This document shows positions 1-10,139 of a stretch of DNA of 64,000 nucleotides, piece by piece (within the stretch, counting starts at the first letter, position 1; each line of letters starts with the position of its first letter). The stretch covers positions 2,236,501 through 2,300,500 of the forward strand of contig PUFA01000210.1 in NCBI GenBank assembly GCA_003508835.1, given 5' to 3'. The translations under genes and the position numbers were made by a program. Source of the stretch: Eonycteris spelaea. Lineage: Eukaryota > Chordata > Mammalia > Chiroptera > Pteropodidae. Below the pieces are notes generated by a model. That model did no database searches, was not told the DNA's origin, and saw nothing but the letters and a program-made list of their open reading frames with translations.

Positions 1-4
1 GTCC

Positions 5-21
5 CATCATCATCATCATCA
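5..21. repeat. (CAT)n short microsatellite
   Basis: A short run of about five and a half CAT units lies at the left edge of the window. The rest of 1-180 shows no recognisable feature. Confidence 0.85.
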
Positions 22-179
22 GGCCCAGAGCAAAGAGCATTTACACTGGGAAAGGACACTCTTTCTAGACTTCGAGGGACCCTAGACCCTCCAGCAGGCT
101 TTGCTGCCTGTAGTTGCTGCTCTGGCCTCAGAAGGCATTTGTGAATTTAGGAAAGGTATGGAGGTGTTACGTGTAATTA

Positions 180-360
180 CCTTTCATTGAGAGACTGCTA
201 TGGGCCAAGATTTACATGCTTTGTTTTATTTGATCCTCAACATTTTCACCATCTCAATTTTGCACATGACACAATTCTAGCTTATAGGTGCTCAATAATT
301 TTTATTCAAAGCCACAGAACTTTCAGCTAGACAGAAATTTGAATTCTGGTCTGTCTAACT
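180..360 (-). repeat. MIR SINE remnant, antisense
   Basis: The plus strand carries decayed matches to the reverse complement of MIR: a short-interval 'catttgatcctcaac'-type block, then a 'gacagaaatttgaattctggtctgtct' segment equivalent to the B-box-proximal part of MIR. It is heavily diverged, as expected of a Mesozoic SINE. An 88-codon open frame overlapping it is a chance frame. Confidence 0.6.
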
Positions 361-569
361 TGAAATTTACACATTTATTTTCTTCCCACATATTTTACAA
401 CTCCAGTTCAAGGTTTTTGGGATCCCTGTCAATAAACGAATTTCTTGTGAAATCCTCCTATCTCTTACTCATGTGCTATAGTTTGAGAATGAAAATCCTG
501 TCTTTTAAACTCCCTCACATGCTAGGTTTCTTTCTACATGAATTACTAGGTTAATTAGTTAATTAATTA

Positions 570-1075
570 AACAAGTAAACAAATATTTATTGAACATCTA
601 CTATTTTCCAAGCACTGAGCTATGTGCTGGCACTACCATGTAAAAAAGGCAAAGTTCTATTCTGGTAAAAGGAATAAGAAATTTTTAAAAAGCATTAAGA
701 AGGTAGACTCAGTATAATTACTGCTTAAGAATACAGTTACTTGAAAAAAAAAATAAAACAGGTTACTGCGATAAATAATGGGAATGAGGAAAACATCTTT
801 AAGCTAAGTCAAGGCCTACAGGATAAGAAGCAGCCAAGCAGTCGCAAAACATGGGAAAAGCGATACCAAGCAGAAGGAACAGTGAGTACAAAAGCCCTGA
901 GGTGGGAAAGAGCTCGTCATGTTTAAGCTATGAAAGGAGACCTCAGAAGCTGGGCCAAGTGAACAAGAGGGTCAGTTGCACAGGCTACTGGGAGAAGGCA
1001 TAGACCAGGCAGGACGTTGGTAACAGCGCTGTGGATTCAAGTTGGTACATCAAAGTGCAATAAGAAGGAATTAAA
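570..1075 (-). repeat. L2 LINE 3' end, antisense
   Basis: The plus strand shows the reverse complement of an L2 3' end: an 'aaatatttattgaacatctact' start, then a segment like the end of the L2 reverse-transcriptase ORF (around 850-915, 'gcagaaggaacagtgagt...aaagccctgag'). The copy is old and has no intact frame. It is a dead retrotransposon fragment. Confidence 0.75.
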
Positions 1076-1254
1076 GAATTTCCAGCAAGAAAGTGATATG
1101 AGCTTATTTAGAGTCTATAATTATGTTTTTAATAGAAAAACATGTCGACGGTTCAAAATTCAAAAAATAAATTTTTATGGTAAAAGTATTTCGCTTCATC
1201 CCTGTCCTTCAGTTCCCCTATCAGATTATATATCCTTCTGATTATATTTCGTAT

Positions 1255-1360
1255 GTATCATCTATATATAAATACACACATATACAGACATATAACTTAA
1301 AGTATGTATAATAATTATTTTTATATATTTATGTATATTACATATAAAATTAACACACAT
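1255..1360. repeat. AT-rich low-complexity tract
   Basis: A stretch dominated by TATA, ATAT and short ACAC steps with no family signature. It sits just left of the L1M remnant and may be a degenerate microsatellite. Confidence 0.6.
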
Positions 1361-1364
1361 ACAT

Positions 1365-2130
1365 ACCATTCTGTGGCTTGCTCTATTTTTTTCTCACTTT
1401 ATAATGTACCTTGGAGATCATTATTATACATAAAGGACCACATCGTTCTTTTAACAGCTAGAGCAGTTGGCACAGTATAGTGGTTCAGAATGGACTCTGG
1501 AGCCAGACTGCTGAGTCTAAATCTTGTCTTGTATGCCCTCGGGCAATTTACTTAACCTCTCAGTTTCTAACAAATTGATATGATGAGTGTGCCTAACTCA
1601 TAAGAATTAATGAATTCCTAGGATTACTAGGATTAAATGAATTAATACATGTAACGCATTTAGAACAGTTAGTGCTGCATGTAGTATAAATACACCCCTG
1701 TTGTTATGGACATATCAGTCCTCTGTCGATGGTCATTTAGGTAATTTCCAGTGTTTGCTCTTATAAATGTGATAATTACTATGCTATTTCAATCAGGTTT
1801 ATATCCATCTAATAAATATGCAGGAATAAAATTGTTAGGTCAAGGAGAAGTATCTATAATTTTGATAGATATTGTCAAATTCCCCTTCACAGAAGATTTT
1901 TCAGTTTATTAGTTCACCCACAATGTGTATTATCAAACTTTTGATATTTGCCAGCCAGATAGGTAAATAATAAGGGTATCTGACAGTAATTTATATTCCA
2001 TTTCCCTTAATTTGATAGCATCTGAACATCCATTTTTATATTGAGTTATTATGTTTTTTTTTTTCTTATAAACTCTGCTTAGCTTCTTTGCCAATTTCCT
2101 TTTATGTTGTTGATCTTTTTATATTCAACT
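1365..2130 (-). repeat. Ancient L1M LINE fragment, antisense, split by a MIR
   Basis: Two blocks (about 1365-1460 and 1705-2130) match the antisense 3' part of old L1M elements: 'ggctt gctctattttt' type sequence, a 'tttgatagatattgtcaaattcccctt' block near 1860 and a 'gtgtattatcaaacttttgatatttgcc' block near 1925. The two blocks are collinear, so the intervening MIR was inserted into this LINE. No coding frame survives. Confidence 0.75.
1463..1703 (+). repeat. MIR SINE, nearly full length, inserted in L1M
   Basis: A good MIR match in sense orientation: 'tagtggttcagaatggactctggagccagactg' at the tRNA-like head, then a 'gggcaatttacttaacctctcagttt' core and an 'ggattaaatgaattaatacatgtaa' tail. 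It interrupts an antisense L1M. This is one of the best-preserved MIRs in the window. Confidence 0.9.
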
Positions 2131-2134
2131 CTAT

Positions 2135-2812
2135 TAGTGTAGCGGGTTCCAGTGGAAACCCAGGTTAGAATCATGGTTCTGCCTCTTACTAGCTATGTGA
2201 TTCTGGGCAGGTTATTTAATCTCTCTGTGTCTCAGTTTTGCCTGGCTAACGTAGTGTCTATGTCATATGATTGTTATAAGGTTAACATGAATTATGAGAA
2301 ACTAAATATTCAAACAGGCAATGACCAGACCACATATAAACACAGAACTTGCCAACAATCATCAGTGACCACCTCAGGAAACCAAACCACAACCTCTGTA
2401 CCAATCAGCCTCAAATGATCAAGACTTAATCAACAATTTGCAGGCTTCCCTGATTTTTGCCCCTGCTTCCAACTTAGGACCAATTGGAGAAAGCTAGATA
2501 TGCTCCCCTAACCAGTTATATAGAGTGTCCCACAGCTAGTTGGCCCACCTCCAGTTTGCCCATACCAACAGCCTCCACTCAGGGCACACCTGAAGCTTCT
2601 TCAGTTTTCTCTATAAAGCTTTCCCACTCCTCTGCTTTCATCTGAGTCTCTGCCAAATGCCATGATGGTGATGCATTTCCTTGTCATACCAAGTTTTGAA
2701 TAAATTGCTTTTTCTCCTTTGGGTGGTCTTTATTTATTTCTGCAACTAGTATATGTAAATGCTTAGAAGAGTTTTTGATATATAATAAACATAGTAAATA
2801 TTCAATACCATA
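2135..2812 (+). repeat. MIR SINE split by an LTR insertion
   Basis: The first part (about 2135-2305) has the MIR core 'cttactagctatgtgattctgggcaggttatttaatctctctgtgtctcagtttt'. The tail resumes at 2750-2812 with 'atgtaaatgcttagaagagtttttgatata...agtaaatattcaata'. The two parts are collinear in MIR, which shows that the LTR between them inserted into an existing MIR. Confidence 0.85.
2306..2744 (+). mobile_element. Solo LTR of an endogenous retrovirus-like element (family not named)
   Basis: This block of about 439 bp interrupts a MIR. It has a TATA-like box in 'ctctataaagc' (about 2612), a poly(A) signal 'gaataaat' near 2698, a T-rich stretch just after it and a terminal 'tgca' at 2741-2744. 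The five bases after the right end (actag) differ at one position from the five before the left end (actaa), fitting a 5-bp target-site duplication. Such duplications are typical of ERVL/MaLR elements. No internal region is present, so the copy is a solo LTR. Confidence 0.7.
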
Positions 2813-2879
2813 GGTTGTTGTCATCTGTCTTCTTGTGATACATGATATGATGAATAATTTCCCCCAGGTTAGCTCTCTT

Positions 2880-3000
2880 CCCAGAATGCAAGCTCCATGA
2901 AGGAAAATACTGCCACTAATACATTTTGAGATCTTTCAGATATCCTAAATAATGCCTTACACAAAGTGTAAGCATGTGGATTAAAGGACTGAAGGAATCA
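2880..3000 (+). repeat. L2 LINE 3' end fragment
   Basis: The sequence 'agaatgcaagctccatgaaggaaaatact' followed by 'aatgccttacacaaag' matches the sense 3' end of L2. It is short and diverged. Confidence 0.6.
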
Positions 3001-3169
3001 TGCCAGGATCTGGTAGTTCAGAGGGTAGTAAATATATTGCAGCTTAAAGCTTTAAGCCCATATGTGAACCACAGGGAGAATTAGAGTCAGGGTCAGTGGT
3101 CCCATTATGTTCAAATAGGGACAAAAAAAAATAAATGAAAAAAGTTGAAAGATAGAAAGGTTTGTAAAT

Positions 3170-3310
3170 CCAGATCTGTGAGCTCTGTTGCCTACTCCCG
3201 TGTGATTTGAGGATAGTACTAACTGCACAGGGGTACTGTGAGAAGTGGATAGAACTATTGAGCAAAAAGTTCCTAATGAGCTAGTAAATCATGGCCCTTG
3301 TTTGGTAAGT
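3170..3310 (+). repeat. MIR-like SINE fragment
   Basis: The block has MIR-like order: a 'tgttgcctactcccgtgtgatttgagg' segment and a tail with 'tgcacaggggtactgtgagaagtgg'. The match is weak. Confidence 0.4.
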
Positions 3311-3384
3311 ATTTGTTAATTCATCTACATTATGACACGTTTAAACACTTATCTATATATGAACTCAATAAATACAATATGCCA

Positions 3385-3555
3385 TTAAGATAAGCAGGGC
3401 CAGAATTATCATTTCCACTTGACAGATGAGAAAACTAAGGCTCTAGGTCATAAAGGAAGTTACTGAAAAGCATGAGGCTAGTGAGGCAGGTGGAGTCAAG
3501 TGTTAGGCTCAGTCTTTTGATTTCAAATTCTATGTTTAGTCCTCTTAACTATGTG
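3385..3555 (-). repeat. MIR SINE, antisense
   Basis: The plus strand contains the diagnostic reverse-complement MIR core 'gacagatgagaaaactaaggctct' and then a decayed 'gtggagtcaag...tttgatttcaaattctatg' segment. Confidence 0.75.
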
Positions 3556-3599
3556 GCTTCATAGCTTCTCTTTGCACATTTTGCAGCTCCTTCAGAAAA

Positions 3600-4000
3600 T
3601 TAAAAAAAAAAAGGAATAAAGTTTGCTGGGCTCCCATGATCCTTCTGGAGGAAATCTAAAGACCAATGTGCCCAAAGCTATGTGCCTCTGCATCTCTGAT
3701 GCCACTTCAACAGGGTCAGAATCAGTCTAGTAGGGAGAAGTCAGCAGAGCCCATCTGTGCCCACCACTCTGTTCCCTGCCCGGTAGATTCATTTTGTGCT
3801 CATTGCTGTTATTCCCCCTCAGGCCCTTGGCCACTGTAAGAAACAGCAGCTGTAGCCATCTAGTTCATGTCACTAATTAAACAGAATTTATGTTTCAAAT
3901 TTGAAAATAAATACCTTCTTGCCAAGGCACAACAGCTACCTAAAATCAAGCAATTGAGCTGACTGAGCTTCAGAAGGCTATTCTTCGGCCACATAACCCT
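3600..4000. other. Unclassified non-coding sequence
   Basis: Apart from a poly-A run at about 3601-3613, I see no repeat family, exon or regulatory signature that I can support. Confidence 0.5.
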
Positions 4001-4009
4001 CGTTCCATT

Positions 4010-4330
4010 CCAATTAGCATTTATTGATCATGTGCTATGTGCCAATGATATAAAGACTAGATATCTTTGCCATATCAACCCCCACAAACGTTTCTTGAGC
4101 ACCCACAAAATGTAAGGCCATGTGCTGTGTTTATGCATGGAGAGTGTATGGAGAAATGGCTGAGAAAATTCAGAATGCAGAGAAAATGGTAGCCCGGATT
4201 AGAAAGCGAACCTAGTGCAAAGTGAGACGCTAGGTTGTAGAAGTGCCAGAAAGGCAAGGGAAAGTTAAGAAATGCTGAGATCCTTCCTCTCCATCCATGT
4301 GTTAAGACCCTAATAAAAATGCACCCTGCA
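4010..4330 (-). repeat. L2 LINE fragments, antisense
   Basis: Two antisense L2 starts lie close together: 'agcatttattgatcatgtgctatgtgcc' (about 4016) and 'tttcttgagcacccacaaaatgtaagg' (about 4090). They are followed by purine-rich L2-like sequence. The 101-codon minus-strand frame here is derived from this debris. Confidence 0.55.
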
Positions 4331-4339
4331 CCATTTTCA

Positions 4340-5070
4340 TGAACCTCTAAATTGTCCTGTTTCTGCTTGCCTTTGAACACCTCATGACCATTCCAGATGG
4401 GGAAGCTGAGCTTATAGATCCTGGAATCCTGTCACCCTGCTCTCTCACCATTATGTCAGACCCCAGGCTTTTTTGGTTATTTTCCCTCTCCTCCCCAAGT
4501 TGTTCTGCCTGAAGCTTATGGGCACCACCCATCTGAGCCCTTGATAGTATGTAACCATGTGTCTCCTCGTTAGAACACTAACTGGTAAAGATAAACCTAC
4601 TTCCTTTGGGTATCCAAACTCTGCACCAAAACTTACTGCATTAACTTGACCTGTGGGTTGAGGGAGAAACTTGGGGATCCACTCCTCTCTTGCCATCCTC
4701 AATAGATGCAGTGCTGCTCCCAGCTGTCTGCTTTTGTGAATATCTGCAGGGCTTTAAATAGAATCCCATGGGACTAAATCCTTTTAAAGGGAAGTTGAAA
4801 GCACTTGACTCAGCCAGGACTCACTATGCATCAAAGGTTTGTGTCTGCTCAGCAGGGGGTGTCCTTTTAGCATTGCTATATTCAGAATTAACCTCAAACG
4901 TGCTTTCATTAACTGGTCCTTAAAAGCTTCATTTTCGAAAGAGAGAAGGGAGAAATATAAAGAAGAAATCAGTCTAAACATTTTCTTCAGAGGCTACGTA
5001 ATTCTAATATTACAGGAGTACTTTTCTAAATTGTAGGAATGTAAGGACAAAGAAAAAGGTGAGCTAAGTT
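4340..5070. other. Unclassified non-coding sequence
   Basis: Overlapping short open frames exist on both strands. None shows a family motif, coherent splice sites or other coding support. No repeat was recognised. Confidence 0.5.
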
Positions 5071-5074
5071 ATTG

Positions 5075-5142
5075 TTATTAGTCAGGGTTCTCCAGAGGAA
5101 AAAAAACCACCCAATATAATTATTTATATATATAATATGTAC

Positions 5143-5192
<50 letters not shown>

Positions 5193-5702
5193 CTATGTGC
5201 TATATATTACATATGCATACTAAGTATACATATATAATATTTATTAAATATATCATATTATTAAATATATTCTATATGTAATTGATTATGAGGAATTGGC
5301 TCCTGTGATTATGGAAGTTAAGAAATCCTACAAGTTGCCATTTGCAAGCTGGAGACCCAGGAAAACTAGTGATGTAATGCCAGTCCAAGTCTGAAGGCCC
5401 AAGAACCAGGGGAGTTGATAGTATAAATCCCAGTCCAAGGTCAGGAGAAGATGAAATGAGCTGTTCCCAGCTCAGCAGTGAGGCAGGGAAAAAGGAGCGA
5501 ACCACTCCTCTCTCACCTTTTGTTCTATTCAGGCCCTGATGGATTGGATGATGCCCATCCGTACTGGGGAGGGTGATCTACTTCACCGAGTCCACAGATT
5601 GAAATGTTAACTCATCCAGAAACATCTTCAGACACACCTAGAAATAATATTTAATCTGGACACTGTGTGGCCCAGTCAAGCTGAAACATAAAATTAACTA
5701 TC
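5075..5702 (-). mobile_element. Solo LTR, minus strand, with an embedded AT/TG microsatellite
   Basis: The plus strand begins 'ttagtcagggttctccagagg' and ends 'cagtcaagctgaaacataaaattaactatca'. This is the well-known eutherian LTR read in reverse; on the minus strand it starts with a TG-type end. Diagnostic internal parts are the tandem 'aagaaccagg...ccagtccaagt' motifs (5390-5440) and 'tgttctattcaggccctgatggattggatgatgcccatcc' (about 5520). The region near its poly(A) end has expanded into AT and TG repeats. I cannot give a reliable family name. Confidence 0.7.
5149..5187. repeat. (TG)n microsatellite flanked by AT-rich DNA
   Basis: About 19 uninterrupted TG units, flanked on both sides by TATA-rich sequence. 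It lies inside the antisense LTR, near its poly(A)/3' end. Confidence 0.95.
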
Positions 5703-5734
5703 ACTGTGATTATTATAGTTTTAATACTATCTCT

Positions 5735-5940
5735 GAAGACAAAACTTGGTTAAAATTCTTGTTCTTAATTATGTGACTTTGGGTAGGTAACTCAGCATCT
5801 CTGAGCCCCAGTTCTGTAATTTAACTAGTGAAGATAATAACTGAAGCTTTAACATAGGTTTACTGAGTGGATTCAATGAACTCATATGAAGAACCCAAGA
5901 ATAAGGCCTGGAACAGTCATCTTTTATTAATGTTAGTTGC
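5735..5940 (+). repeat. MIR SINE, sense
   Basis: MIR core 'aattatgtgactttgggtaggtaactcagcatctctgagccccagtt' followed by the 'gaagataataactg' spacer and a decayed tail with 'aaggcctggaacag'. Confidence 0.8.
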
Positions 5941-5984
5941 TCATATCATCATTATCATCATCACTGCTGTTATCATTTTCTTTC

Positions 5985-6470
5985 ATTTCATAAATATTTG
6001 TTTAGCCTTCATTATATGTTAGTCACTATGTTTGGGTCCGTTAGGATGTCAGTGTGGTTCCCACCCTCAGGGAAGTTCAGTTCTAAAAGGGGAGATAAGA
6101 CATATACAGAAATGATATTAATACAAGATAGAAAAGGAGAGTACAGCAAGAAATAGATGTAAAGTGCAATGAGAGGTCAGAGTAAGAATAGTTTACTTTC
6201 AGCTGGCAGCAGGGTAGGAAGTGGGTATTTCAGAGAATGTTGGATGGAAAAGGAGCATTTGGTCTTTGCCTTGTTGAATAGATAGGATTCGAAGTAGGAA
6301 AGGGAAAATAGTCATTCCAGGGGTAGAAAACACCATGATTTGAATAACAGAAATTCACAACATACTGAAGGAAAGTCAAATCATTCATTTGATTTGAGTG
6401 TAAGTCGTTTAAGGAGGAATGAGTAGACAGAGTAGAGAGGCAGATTGAGAAGAAATCATAGAAGCAACTT
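5985..6470 (-). repeat. L2 LINE, antisense
   Basis: Begins 'ataaatatttgtttagccttcattatatgttag', the reverse complement of the L2 terminus. It continues with 'cccaccctcagggaagttcag', 'gtcagagtaagaatag...tcagagaatgttgg' and 'agcatttggtctttgcc'. It is about 480 bp of decayed L2 with no reading frame. Confidence 0.75.
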
Positions 6471-6544
6471 AATAATTATTAATAATCAATAATCATATTT
6501 CTTTAAAGACCTTCAGGATTTTGTAAAGGCAGTCAGAATACTTG

Positions 6545-6945
6545 GAGCCAGAGGACATTGGTGATTGTCCACTCCACTTCCTGGCTTCTGGGGAGAGCCA
6601 TCCCGAAAGACCTTAGATGTGAAATCATTGCTGTCCCCTTGCTAAAGATCTGCAGGGGACGATAAGCCACATGGCTCTTAGTCTCCTATTTGCGCATCTC
6701 AGAAACCAGGGGTAATACATCGCCTGATCTCCTTTGCTGAAATGTGGAGTCATATTCCAATGCGGCATCTCAAAATCCTGCTTCTCCTTTCTATTCCTCT
6801 TTTGTTTGCTTTTCATAGGATTTTAGTTCTGTGATGAAAATCAGAGTGTTTACCATTTACTTTTAAGATGGGAAGTGAAAAGGGAAAGAAAACAAACTTT
6901 TCTCAGTTTCTAGTACATGACAGTCCTTACCTTCCAGGCTTTCTT
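6545..6945. other. Unclassified non-coding sequence
   Basis: No repeat or coding feature recognised. The 63-codon minus-strand frame has no supporting features. Confidence 0.45.
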
Positions 6946-6949
6946 GTAT

Positions 6950-7310
6950 TAAAGCTCATTTAATTGGCATCATTCCTCAAAATGTACATTATATCCAAAT
7001 TTTTATAGAAAGGGAACTGATTTTGAGAAAGGTGGACTTTCTGATATTCCCAAGGTCTTTAGCTAACAAGCAGTAAAGCAGGGGTCCCCAACCCCTGTGG
7101 TGAGCTGCCTGTGAGCAAGCAAAGCTTCTTCTGTATCTGAAGCCACTCTCTAGCAATAGCATCACTGCCTCAGCTCCACCTCAGATCATCAGGCATTAGA
7201 TTCTCATAAAAGCACCTGTCCCTTGTGCCGAAAATGTTGGGATCACTGCAGCAGAAGACAGATTTGCATGGAAATCTGTCTGGTTACAAAGCCTAAGCCC
7301 TTTCCATCTG
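6950..7310 (-). repeat. MIR SINE, antisense, split by a hAT element
   Basis: The left part ('agaaagggaactgattttgagaaaggtgg...ctaacaagcagtaaag') and the right part from 7249 ('cagatttgcatggaaatctgtctggttacaaagcct') are consecutive segments of a reversed MIR. They flank the hAT element at 7079-7248, which shows the order of insertion. Confidence 0.75.
7079..7248 (+). mobile_element. Non-autonomous hAT transposon, internally deleted
   Basis: 170 bp with hAT-type terminal inverted repeats: CAGGGGTCCCCAAC at the left and the complement of CAGTGATCCCAACAT at the right. The internal 'gagctgcctgtgagcaagcaaagcttcttctgtatctga' and 'ggcattagattctcataaaagc' match the same family as the element at 31928-32152. 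The flanking 8-mers (cagtaaag and cagcagaa) agree at 5 of 8 positions, fitting an eroded target duplication in a MIR. There is no transposase; a trans-mobilised element is implied. Confidence 0.8.
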
Positions 7311-7454
7311 AAAGTATCACTGGGTCCTTGGAAGGGTTAGTGATTATTTTCAAAATATTTAAAGTGAATTACCTAATTCCTAAAGGTGGGAGGTGAGTAA
7401 TTTTTCCTTTTCCTTTTCCAGTATACAGTTCTTTAATGACTTTACCTGGGGCAG

Positions 7455-7540
7455 TCATTAAGTTCGATTTGTTTATCATTATATATTTAGCACCCAGCAT
7501 GTACCTATTGAATATTAACTGAGTGAATGAATCCTGGTCT
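7455..7540 (+). repeat. L2 LINE 3' terminus fragment
   Basis: 'tatatttagcacccagcatgtacctattgaatattaactgagtgaatga' is the sense terminus of L2. Flanking sequence at 7320-7450 is unclassified. Confidence 0.6.
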
Positions 7541-7564
7541 CAGTCCAGCCTCTGTAGTCACAGA

Positions 7565-7765
7565 AGGCAGTGGGGTGTACTGGTAAGTGCACTGACCATG
7601 GGACAATGGTCACTGTTTCAAAAACCTGACTTTACTAATATTTACCATGTGTACTTCAGCAATATTTAATCTCTCAGAGCCTTGATATCTTGTTCTAGAA
7701 AACAAAACAAAGCATACCTAAACCTGTTATATCTACCACCCAGAATTGTAGCCATAATGGTACAA
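7565..7765 (+). repeat. MIR SINE, sense, decayed
   Basis: 'agtggggtgtactggtaagtgcactgaccatggg' resembles the MIR head, followed by 'aacctgactttac' and 'caatatttaatctctcagagccttgatatc' in the core. Confidence 0.65.
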
Positions 7766-7769
7766 TCAA

Positions 7770-7935
7770 GTAATTCTGTTTAAGAAATATTTTTCAAGCT
7801 CTTGCTCTGCACAGGATCAGGCCCCAGTCATGGACAATGATTACAAATGCTTGAACCTGTGAAGGAAACTATTTTTATACAAATAAAAGTCAAGGAGCTG
7901 TTATTATACATAGAACATCATCAGCTTAATATCAA
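7770..7935 (-). repeat. L2 LINE start, antisense
   Basis: 'aagaaatatttttcaagctcttgctctgcacaggatcaggccccag' has the order of a reversed L2 terminus. It is short and diverged. Confidence 0.5.
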
Positions 7936-7939
7936 GAAT

Positions 7940-8365
7940 CTCTAACCCCCAAGACCTGACTGAGTTCCTTACTAGATTTTTTTCCTCCCTGTTGAAAAAT
8001 TGAGCACATTCTTTTTCTCATGACATTTCATCTAAATCAAGTTGTCAGGAAGGTGTAATTTCTTCTAGGTGTACGTATGAAAATAGATAGGCTGCTTTTT
8101 CCTTGGGGTCATTAGCACTTACCTATTTTCTGGATCCCTGGTTTGCTGAAAGCAACAATGGATGACATTCACAACCAGAACGACTGGCCGAACGTGAACA
8201 GTTTTGTCCCTCCGCTTCCTCTAGTATGCTGAGTAACTTTATCCTGGGCCACAGCACATTCTTTTTTCCTCCTGAATATGCCCATATTCTTGTTTTAAAG
8301 GTTGAGAGACATATCTGGAAATCAGTGTTAAACAGAAACACAGAGATTACATAAAATATAGGTCA
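7940..8365. other. Unclassified non-coding sequence
   Basis: No repeat, exon or RNA was recognised. A 72-codon minus-strand frame here lacks any supporting feature. Confidence 0.45.
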
Positions 8366-8429
8366 AAATTTCAAAATTAGTTTAATTCTCTCATTTTACA
8401 GATTAGGACATCTAAACCTACCCATATAT

Positions 8430-8575
8430 CCATCAATTCATTTATTTAATTATTAATTAAACTCATATTTCATGAGCTTTTACTATATTCCAGGCATGGG
8501 GGATAAAATATTGAATAAACTGGAGAGTAGGTTCTAAATTCTCAGAAACCTTGATAATATTTGATTATCCTAATA
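8430..8575 (-). repeat. L2 LINE start, antisense
   Basis: 'catttatttaattattaattaaactcatatttcatgagcttttactatattccaggcatgggggataaaatattgaataaac' follows the reversed L2 terminus, with an AT expansion. Confidence 0.6.
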
Positions 8576-8579
8576 ATAT

Positions 8580-8830
8580 TACCACCAACAACAATAACAA
8601 CTATTTCTTGAGTACTTCATATGGTTCAGAGAAGTGTTTTTCATGTATTTTTATTATTTATTTTCATAAATATATATGAAATAGGTACTAATATTATTTC
8701 TATTTTAAAGATGGTAAATCTGAAATGGAGGGAAATTAAGCAATATGCCAATGATCACATAATTATTAGTAGAGTTAGCACGGCAACCCAGTTCTAACTT
8801 CAAACCCATGCTTTTTACATTTCACAGTGA
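8580..8830 (-). repeat. MIR SINE, antisense, near full length
   Basis: Shows the reversed MIR order: 'ttgagtacttcatatggttcag', 'aaataggtactaatattatttctattttaaagatgg', 'gaaattaagcaatatgccaatgatcacataattattagtag' and 'gttctaacttcaaacccatgc'. Confidence 0.8.
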
Positions 8831-8959
8831 AGTCTGATGGACCAGAGAAGTAGAGTGATTGCCCACGAGAGCACAGAACAGCACATTACAAGAGTGTCTT
8901 CTGAAACACATTACAGTGTGTATAAACATGGATAGGGATGTTTAAACTTACATTTTCCT

Positions 8960-10130
8960 TAAACATTATACTTGTTGATCAGTTGAGAATCTGCCACTGG
9001 TATCCATACTAAGAAAGTCAATAATCTTATTTTTCCTTTATATGACCTGTTAAAGTATTTGGTGTTCTTCTGAGTGTGAGCGGAGTGAGAAAGAACAGAG
9101 TTTGAAATATATTGAGGCAATAATCCAATTTCTGAATACTTCTGTAAAGAAATCATGGAGGAATAGAAAATTCTTTGAGGACTGGTAAAGGGCATATGTG
9201 GTGCTATCTTTGAAAAAAAATGATTACTATGAAAATTGCAGCCCCATCAATATCTGGGAGATCATAAAACAAATCATTAACCTATCAATTTATAATCACC
9301 TAGGAAAGCATAGGTGATAAAGCATACTTTATCAAAAAATAAATAAATAATTTAGAACACTGATTCTCCAAGTTGAATGTGCATATGGATCACTAAGAAT
9401 TTGCTAAATGCAGGTTTTTATTCAGGAGATCTGAAATGGGGCTTGCAATTCTGCATTTCTAAGTAGCTGCCAGATGCTGTTGCTGCTGCTTTGTCCATGG
9501 ACCACTCTTTGACAAGCGAGGCTACTAGACCAATACGGTTTCCGTTAATGACTCTTAGGTAAAGTAGACAACAATTTTTCCTAATCTCAGTAGGTTTTTT
9601 TTTTTAACTGTGTAACTAATATTTTTAACTATAACCTTAAAAAGCATGATCTTGAGTTTTAGTTGAATGAATGATTCTTTTCAATACCATTCCAAAAATG
9701 TAGTTGTTATCAACTTGTTAGCAGATAAGAGATGCATTTTAATTGACATTTCAGAAAGAAGTCCTAGATATTTGCCATATTATTGAAGAAGATGCTAAGT
9801 GCAGACTGAGAAAATGTAAAAAATAATCCTAACATGTACCTCATTGCAAAGGAAAAGAAAATTTAAATTGACCTTTACAAGTCATTTGGATAACCTTGAC
9901 AAGCTGTAGTAAAACTAAAAATAAGAGAGAGAGAGTAGTATACTTAAAGCCAGAGAACCTAAATATAAATATAAGACGTGGTAAGTCTGGGAAATGCCTA
10001 AGGAACAATCTAAAGGGCACACCAAATCGGAAGCCGCAGATGAGTCAGCAATGAGATGCTACAGTGGGATGGAAATAAGGGCACTAAGATATTGTAAAAA
10101 TTTAAAGTAATCTTTCCACAAGAGCTTGCC
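8960..10130 (+). repeat. L3/CR1-like LINE remnant, interrupted by MER5-type element
   Basis: The block resembles the reverse-transcriptase region of L3/CR1. 'gactggtaaagggcatatgtggtgctatctttgaaaaaa' (about 9180) is followed by 'cagccccatcaatatctgggagatcataaaacaaatcattaacctatcaatt' (about 9240). Beyond the MER5 insertion a weaker match continues, with 'gatgagtcagcaatgagatgctaca' near 10040. Only degenerate frames remain. CR1-clade elements were active before the placental radiation, so this is one of the oldest pieces here. The segment at 9545-9890 is less certain. Confidence 0.65.
9355..9520 (+). mobile_element. MER5A-type hAT-Charlie MITE
   Basis: Starts 'cactgattctccaagttgaatgtgcatatggatcac' and ends 'ctttgtccatggaccactctttgacaagc'. 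This is the order of MER5-type elements, with related inverted ends. About 165 bp, no coding capacity, inserted in the L3/CR1 remnant. Confidence 0.7.
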
Positions 10131-10139
10131 CTGTGTTAG

